DNA of 64,000 nt from Flavobacteriales bacterium (GTDB lineage: Bacteria > Bacteroidota > Bacteroidia > Flavobacteriales_F > PHOS-HE28): the NCBI GenBank assembly GCA_020635715.1, contig JACJZG010000012.1, positions 1-64,000 of the forward strand. The letters run 5' to 3'. Below are positions 41,975-50,900 of this stretch, one piece after another (position 1 is the stretch's first letter; each line of letters opens with the position of its first letter). The position numbers and the translations under genes were made by a program. The notes under the pieces are model-generated. The model did no database searches and had not been told where the DNA came from. It saw only the letters and a list, made by a program, of their open reading frames with translations.

Positions 41975-44900
41975 TTATCGGATGAGTGAGATCTTCCCGG
42001 AACGATCGTGCACCGTTCCGTCCTTCGTCGTGGCGACCACGGAGTACACGTACACTCCATTGATCTCCGGCTGTCCATCATGGGTTCCGTCCCAGCCGAA
42101 CGTGGGGTCCTCGGTCTCGAAGATCAATTCGCCCCAGCCGTTGAACACCCGTAGATGCATTGTTTCGAAAGGACCGCCCCGCACATAGAACACATCGTTC
42201 ACACCATCGCCGTTCGGGCTGAAGGCATTGGGTAGTTTCGGTGGCAGAATGTCCTTCACCTCGACCTTGATCAGCAGGGAATCACGATCGGTGCAGCCGT
42301 TCGCGTTGGTCACGGTCTGAACGATGATGTACTGACCCGGGGTCTCATAGGCATGGACGGGTTCGGCAAGCAGGCTTCCGCCGCCATCCCCGAAGTCATA
42401 GTGCCAGTTCGTGGCGCCCACCGAGGTGTCCGTGAAAGCGATCTCCGTCTCGGTCAGCAGCTCGCCGCTGATGGTGAAGCCGGCGACCGGTGCATCGAGC
42501 ACTTCGACCGTCCGGGTGATGCTGGCACTGCAGCCGTTCTGGGCGAACACGGTCAAGGTGACGGTGTACTCACCCGGCTCGGTGAAGCTCGTGCTCGCTT
42601 CAGGTCCATTGACCGGAACACCATTACCCAGGTCCCAGCTCCAACCGATGATGGCCGATCCCGAGGTGGTGCTGGCATCCATGAAGCTCGTTATGGAGCC
42701 TGCGCATGCATTGGTCACCCCGAAGGCGGGTTGCAGAGGGTTCACGAACGACAGCATCAGGGTATCGCTCACTGCGGCACACACCCCGTTGCCGGTCGTG
42801 GTCAACACCATCCGCACGGTGCCCAGTTGTTCATCCGTGGCACCGGGCTGGTAGCTGGCATTCGCTGCCGTGTTGCTCGGCAGGAACACGCCTGCACCAT
42901 TGGTGGACCACTGGATGCCACTGGCTCCCGTGAACGAACCGGATAGATCCACAGGCGCGCTCGCATCGCAGGTGCTCAGATCCGAACCCGCATTCACCGT
43001 CGGAACAGCTTGCAGGGACACCCGCATGGTATCGGTATCCGCAGGACACCCCATGTTGCCCGTGGTGGTCAGGATGAACCTCAGCTCGTTGAAGGCCATG
43101 TCTGTTGAGCTTGGCACATACGCGGCTCCCAGGGTCGTAGCATCGGGCAGGAAGGTCCCTGTACCGCTTGTGCTCCAAACGCCGCCACTCACTCCAGTGA
43201 TGCTACCTCCTAGTGCGATCGGATCCATGTCCGCACACACTGTCTGATCCGCCCCGGCGTTGGCGATCCGCGTCGGTCCGATGTCGATGAACACCGAGTC
43301 CGCCGCGTTGCCGCAGGTCCCCGTGCCGAAGGCGGTGAGCACGAGGTACACACCACCGGCGATGCTGTCGTTCGCGGTCGCGGTGTATACTGCGTTCAGT
43401 ACATCAGCACTCGGTTGGAAGCTGCCCGAACCCATGGTGGTCCACTGCACGCTGCCTTGGTTCTGAGCCGTCCCGTTCAGTTGCACATCCTCCAGACCGT
43501 TGCACAGGAGCACGTCAGCTCCTGCGTTCACCGTCGGTGGCACATGGTAGCTCACCACAAGCGTATCCCGGCCTGCGGGGCAGCCCTGGTTGTTGGTGGT
43601 GCTCAGTACGAGGTTGATGTTCCCGATCGCGTAATCAGCCGCACCCGGGATGTAGGTCGCGTTGAGCGCGTTCGCGTTCGGCATGAAGGAGCCGGTTCCG
43701 CTGGTGGACCAGGTACCCGTGGTGGTGCCGGCCACCGCGCCGTTCAGGGCGATGTTCGGATCGGTGCTGCAGGCCACCACGTCCGCTCCGGCCACGGCCG
43801 CAAGGCCACCACCGAAGCTGATCACGAGCTCATCGGATACCGCGCTGCATGGCGCCATACCGATGGTGGTCACTGTCAGGGTCACTGAGCCAGCAAGGCT
43901 ATCGGCAGCGCTCGGCAAGTACAGTGTGGCAAGCGCGTTCGGGTCGAAGAAGGTTCCCGTACCCGACGTGGTCCAGGTGCCGCCTCCCGCGTTGGCCACA
44001 TTGGCCGTGAGCTGAACAGGTGCGGCCGTGCAGGCGATGATGTCAGCACCCGCGTTGATGTTCGGCAGCGGGTTCACGGAGAGGAGCACGACATCGCTGG
44101 AGACGGCGCATGCTCCGCTCGTGATGGTTGTAAGGGTGAGCTGCACGCTGCCGGCCGTGATGTCGGCACCGCTCATCGTATAGGTGGCGCCCGGGTCGGT
44201 GATGTTGCTGAAGGAGCCCGTGCCACTCGTGCTCCACGTGATGCCGCTGGATCCACCGCTGTAGTTGCCCGCCAGTTGCGCGATGGGTGCATTGGCGCAC
44301 AGCACCTGATCAGCACCGGCATAGGCGTAGCTGCTGTTGCCGAAGGTGATCACCATGGCATCCTGCGTGCTCGGGCAGGTGCCAGTGTTGGTAGCGGTGA
44401 GCGTAAGCACCACGGAGCCGTTGGTCACGTCGGCGGCCGAGAAGAAGTACTGCGCATTGAGGGCGTCGGCACTCGGTTCGAAGGTGCCCGTGCCCGTGCT
44501 GGTCCATGTACCCGAGGGCGAGCCATTCTGGATGCTGCCCAGCAGGTTCGCGTGGTCGGAAAGCACGCACACGTTCTGGTCCGGACCCGCGTTCGTGATG
44601 ATCCCATCCGTGAGGTAGATGGTCATCTGGTCGGTCACTGGGTTGCAATTCGCGTTGTCGAGCGAGCTCAGCGTGAAGGTGATCGAGCCGTTCGCGATAT
44701 CCGCAGCGCTGGCCGTGTACGTGGTGTTCAGCGCGCCCGCATTGGCGATGGTACCCGTGCCGGTGGTGGTCCACTGGCCCACATTGGTGATGCCGCTGAT
44801 CGCGCCGTTCAGGTTGAATTGCGTCACCGCGTTGCAGTAGGTCTGGTCCGGACCGGCATTCACGTAAGGTGCCGGTGTCAGCGTCAGCTGCATGGCATCG

Positions 44901-47900
44901 GTAGCGTTGTTACAGGATCCCGGCGCGCTGATGGTCAGTGTCAGATTGCCGATGGCCGTATCGATCGCGCTGGGGATGTAGGTCGGCGTGAGCACATTGG
45001 GGTTCGGGTAGAAGGAGCCGGTTCCCGAAGTGCTCCATTGCACTTGGCTGGCATCACCGCTCAGCTGTCCGTTCAATTGCGTCACCGCATTGTTCGCACA
45101 AGCCGTAACGTCCAGGCCCGCGTTCACCGTCCCTTCCGGTTGGATGGCGATGAAGAGCGTGTCGGCCCCAGGCGCGCATACACCCGTGTTCGTCGCGGTG
45201 AGGACCAGGTAGGCACCGCCCGCGAGCTGATCGTTGGCGCTGGCCTGGTACACGTTGCTGAGGGCGGTGTTCGCATTGGCGAAGCCGCCGCTGCCCAGGG
45301 TGCTCCAGGTACCACTGCTGCTGGCGCCGCTCACGGTTCCGTTGATCACCACATCCAGATCACCGAAGCAGGTGACTTGATCGGCGCCCGCATTCACCAC
45401 GGATTCCGGTGTGATCGTCAGCACCATCTGGTCCATCGCATTGTCGCAACTGTTCACGCTCCAGGTGAAGGTGAGCGTGCCTTGCGCCGCATCGCCAGGT
45501 GCGAGTTGGTACACCGCGTTGGCATCAGCAGCGCTCGGCAAGAAGCTGCCCGCGCCCGTGCTGGTCCATTGACCTTGGGTCGCGTTGCCGGTGATCGTGC
45601 CGCTCAGTTGGATCGAGCTGGTGCTCGCGCAGATCGTCTGATCCACGCCGGCGTTCGCGATCGCGTTCGGCAGGATGGTGATCGTCATTGCATCGCTGAC
45701 CGCGGTGCAGAGACCGTTGTTACTGCTGCTCAGCGTGAGCTCAACCGATCCGTTCAGCGAATCGAGGCTGCTGGCGATGTAGGTCGCGTTCAGCGCCGTC
45801 GGGCTTGGGCTGAAGAGGCCCGTGCCGCTTGTGGTCCATTGACCTGTGGTCGCCCCGCCTTGCACGGTGCCGTTCAAGGGCACTTGCAATTGGTTCGAGC
45901 AAGTGGTCACATCCGCTCCGGCGTCCACCACCGGCGATGGCGTCACGGTGATCATCATCTGATCACTCACCGCCGTGCAGTTGCCATTGCCGGTCGTCGT
46001 CAGCGTGAGCTGCACGCTGCCGGATCCCAGTTCGAACGAAGAAGGCACGTATTGCGCGTTGAGCGTCTGGGCGTTCGGCGTGAAGGTGCCGAGGCCGCCG
46101 CTCCATTGCGCGCCAGTGGCCACGGTGACCGCGCCGTTCAGCGTCACCACCGCGTTGTTCATGCACATGTTCTGGTCCACGCCTGCGTTCACGGTCGGGG
46201 CCGGGGTGAAGGTCACGACCACCGTATCGCGCACGGCGAGGCAGTTGCCATTGCCGGTGCTGGTGAGGTAGAGTGAGAGCGTTCCCGCGGCGAGTTCACC
46301 GGCGCTCGGCGTGTACACCGGGCTCAGCACGTTGGCGTTCGGTGCGAAGGATCCGCTGCCGCCCGTCCAGGTGCCACCGCTGGCGTTGGTGACGTTGCCG
46401 GTGAGCTGCACCGCGCTGTTGTTCGCGCAGATCTGCAGATCGCTGCCGGCATCCACGATGGGCGCACCGGTGAAGACGATCGTCATCTGATCCGTGACGG
46501 CATTGCAATACGCCGTGCCTGTCGAGCTCAAGGTGAGCGTCACGCTGCCTGCGGCGATCTCGGCCGCCGTGGGCGCGTATTGCGTGGCCAGCATGGTGTT
46601 GCTCGGGAAGAAGGTCCCTGCTCCACCGCTCCACGCACCGCCCGGCGCATTGCCCACGAAGCCGTTCAGCTGCACGTTGGAGTTGTTCGCGCAGATCTGC
46701 TGGTCCGGACCCGCGTTCACGACAGGAACAGGATCCACAAGCACGATCAGGCTGTCGCGCACGATGGCGCAGTTGCCATTGCCCGTGCTGCTCAGCACAA
46801 GTGTGAACTGACCGGATGCGATCTCCGCTGCCGTTGGGAAGTAGGTCGCGTTCAGCGCAGCGTTGCCGGGTGTATAGGATCCATTGCCGCCGGTCCAGAT
46901 GCCGCCGGTGGCCACAGTGACCGCACCGCTCAGGCTCGCCTGCGCCGCGTTCGCGCACACATGTGCATCAGGACCCGCGTTCACCGTGGGTGCGGGCGTG
47001 AAGACCAGTTGCACCGAATCCTGGGTGGACACGCAGCCTCCGTTACCGGTGCTGGTGAGGAAGAGCCACACCTGTCCGCTCGCGATCTCGGCCGCGCTGG
47101 GCGTGTAGGCCGCGTTCAACGTGTTGCTGTTCGGGCTGAAGGCGCCGGAGACACCGCTCCAAACGCCACCCGTTGCGTTGGCCACCGAGCCATTGAGCTG
47201 GGCCACCGCGTTGTTCGCGCACAAGGTCTGCGGCGATCCCGCTTCCACGACCGGCGCGGCCGTGATGGTCAGCACCACCTGGGAGGCTACCGCGTTGCAC
47301 AGGCCGTTGCCGGTGCTGGTCAACGTGATCGTGGCCGTACCAGCCGCGATCTCCGCGTTGCTCGGCGTATAGGTCGCGCTCAGGTTCGTGTTGCTCGGCG
47401 AGAAGGTGCCCGCGCCGCTCCAGATACCGCCCGTTGCGTTCTGCACGGAACCGGCCAGTTGCACCGCAGGGTTGTTCGCGCAGGAGGTCAGCGGCGTGCC
47501 TGCGTTCACGATCGGCGACGGGATGATGGTGATCACCACCTGGTCGCTTACCGGGTTGCAAGTACCGTTGCCAACGGTCGTCAGCGAGAGCGTCACAGTG
47601 CCTGCGGCGATCTCCGACGCGCTCGGCGTGTAGGTCGCGTTCAGCGTGCCGTTGTTCGGCGAATACGTGCCGTTGCCTCCGCTCCACAGCGCACCCGTAG
47701 CCACGGTGATCGCACCGTTCAGTTGCACCGAAGCGTTGTTCGCACAGGTGAAGAGGTCCGCACCGGCGTTCGCGGTGGGCGCCGGTGTGAAGGTGTAGGT
47801 CACGTCATCGCTCACCGCCGTGCAACCGTTGTTGCCCGTGGTGGTCAAGGTCAGCGTTACGCTACCAGCCGCCAGTTCACCAGCGGAAGGCGTGTACAGC

Positions 47901-50900
47901 GCGTTGAGCGCGTTGGCGTTCGGGGTGAAGGTTCCGCCCGCTCCGGACCAGGTACCGCCGCTCGCGACGGTCACACTACCGTTCAATTGGATGCCCGCGT
48001 TGTTCGCGCAGCGCACGCCGTCAGCACCGGCGTTCGCGGTGGGCGAAGCAGTGAAGGTGATGAGCACCTGATCCGATACCGGCACGCAATTGCCATTGCC
48101 GATCGTCGTAAGGGTCAGGGTCAAGCTACCTGCGGCGACTTCCGCTGCGGTCGGCGTGTAGATCGCGTTCAGCGAAGCGATGCTCGGCGAGAACGTTCCC
48201 GCACCACCACTCCATTGGCCACCACCCGCACCGCTCACGGAACCGCCGAGCTGCACGTTGGGGTTGTTGGAGCAGACCGCGATGTCATTGCCCGCATTGG
48301 CCACCGGCGATGCGATGATGGTGATGACCATCTGGTCGCTTACCGCATTGCAGAGGCCGTTGCCGGTGCTCGTCAACGTCAGCGTCACCGTGCCCAGGGC
48401 CAATTCCGCCGGGCTCGGCAGGTATGTCGCATTCAGCGTGTTCGCGTTCGGCGTAAAGCTGCCACTGCCACCGCTCCACACACCACCGGTCGCGATGGTC
48501 ACAGAGCCGTTCAGGACGACCGTCGGATCGTTCGCGCACACGGTGCGGTCGATGCCGGCGTTCACCACGGGGCTCTGCGAGAAGAAGATCGTCATCTGAT
48601 CGCTCACCGCCTGGCAGGTACCGTTGCCGGTGCTCGTCAGCGTGAGCGTCACGGAACCGTTGGCGAGTTCCGAGGTGCTCGGCGTGTAGGTCGCGTTCAG
48701 CGCATTGATGCTCGGTGAGAAGGTGCCCGTGCCGCCGCTCCAGATGCCGCCGCCCGCGTTGCTCACGGTACCGGCCATCTGCACTGTGGCATTGTTGGAA
48801 CACACGGTCTGGTCCACTCCCGCGTTCACCACCGGCGAAGGCGCGATGGTGATCGTCATCTGGTCGCTCACCGCGTTGCACAGACCGTTGCCGGTGCTGG
48901 TCAGCGTGAGCGTCACCGTACCTGCGGCCACTTCACCCAGCGTTGGCGTGTAGGTGGCATTCAGGTTCGTGTTGCTCGGGTTGAAGGTGCCGGAACCGCC
49001 GCTCCACACGCCGCCCGTGGCGTTGTTCACCACACCGGCCAATTGCGCGGTCGATTGGTTCGCGCAGGTGGTGATGTTCGCACCGGCGTTCGCGATCGGC
49101 GTAGGTGTGATGGTGATGGTGATCTGGTCGCTCTCCGGATTGCTGTTGCCGTTGCCCACCGTGGTGAGCGTCAGCGTCACCGTGCCGGCCGCGATCTCAG
49201 AAGCGCTCGGTGTGTAGATGGCGTTCAGCGCACCGCTGTTCGGGTTGTACGTGCCCGTGCCACCGCTCCAGATACCCCCGGTGGCGATGGTCACCGCACC
49301 GTTCAGTTGTACGGTTACATTGTTCGCGCACACCGTCTGATCCGGACCTGCGTTCGCCGTCGGCGCAGCACCGAAGGTGATCGTCATCTGGTCCGTTGAA
49401 GGCGAACACGCGCCATTTCCCGTGGTGATGAGCGTCAGCGTCACGCTGCCCGACGCGATCTCCGCAGGGGTCGGTGTGTACACCGCGTTCATCGTGCTGT
49501 TGTTCGGGCTGTAGGTGCCCGCGCCGCCGGTCCATTGCGCACCGGTGCTGATGCTGAAGCTGCCCGCGAGCGTGGTGTTCGCGTTGTTGCTGCTCACCGT
49601 CTGATCCGGACCCGCGTTCGCGACCGGCGCCTGGGTGTAGGTGATGGTCACCGCATCGCTCACGGCGGCGCAGTTGCCGTTGCCGGTCGTCGTCGCGATC
49701 AGCGTTACGGAGCCGTTCACCACTTCGATGGGCGAGGGCGAATACGTGATGTTCTGCGCGGTGCTGCCCGGACTGTACGCACCGGTCCCCCCGGACCACT
49801 GCACACCGGTGGCCACCGTGATCACGGCGCCCAGCGTGGCGGTCGCGTTATTGCCGCAGACCGACTGGTCCACACCGGCGTTCACCGTCGGTGCGGGGGT
49901 GATCGTGTAGGTCACGTTGCTCGAGACCGCATTGCACTGGCCGTTGCCAGCAGAGGTCAGCGTGAGCGTCACCGTACCGGCCGCGATCTCCGCCGCGGTC
50001 GGCGTGTAGGTCGCGTTCAGGGTGATGTTGTTCGGGCTGAAGGAACCCGCACCACCGCTCCACACGCCACCGGCAGCACCGGTCACGGCACCGTTCAGAG
50101 CGATCGCCGGAGCGTTCGCGCACACGCTTCCATTGGCGCCAGCGTTCACGATCGGCGCAGGCGTATAGGTGATGATCTTGGTGTCCGTGGCGGGCGTGCA
50201 GTTGCCGTTGCCCGTCGTGGTCAGTGTCAGCGTCACCTGGCCAGCAGCGAGGTCACCCGCGCCGGGGTTGTAGGTGGCGTTCAGCGTGTTCGCGTTCGGC
50301 GTGAAGGTGCCCGTACCGCCGCTCCACACACCGCCGGTTGCTACGATCACGCTTCCGCCAAGCGCTACTGCAGCATTGTTCGCGCAGCGCGTTACATCCG
50401 GACCGGCGTTCGCCGAAGGCGGATCGGTGAAGGTGAGCAGCACCTGATCGGTGGCGGCGTTGCACAGGCCGTTGCCCGTGGTGGTCAGTGTCAAGGTCAC
50501 GCTGCCCGCTGCGATCTCCGCCGCGGTCGGCGTGTAGATCGCGCTCATGTTCGTCGTGCTCGGATCGAAGGTCCCCGCGCCGCCGCTCCAGATACCGCCC
50601 GTGGCGATGGAGAAGGCGCCGGACAATCCAGTGGCTGCGTTGTTCGCGCAGAGGACGCGGTCCGCGCCCGCATTGGCCGTCGGGGCAGGCGTGATGCTGT
50701 AAGTCACCTGGTCGCTCACGGCGTTGCAATTGCCGTTGCCCGTGGTGGTCAACGTCAGCGTTACAGTGCCAGCGGTACGTTCCGCCGCGCTCGGCGTGTA
50801 CACTGCGTTCAGCGTCGTGTTGTTCGGGTTGAAGGTTCCCGTGCCGCCGCTCCAGGCAGCACCGGAAGCACCGGTCATCACACCGGCCAGCGTGATGTTC

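Noticed and set aside
44276..48718. Long plus-strand open frames opposite the adhesin (666 and 712 residues)
   Set aside because: They are antisense translations of the tandem repeats (Arg/His/Gly-rich) and simply mirror the 264-bp period.
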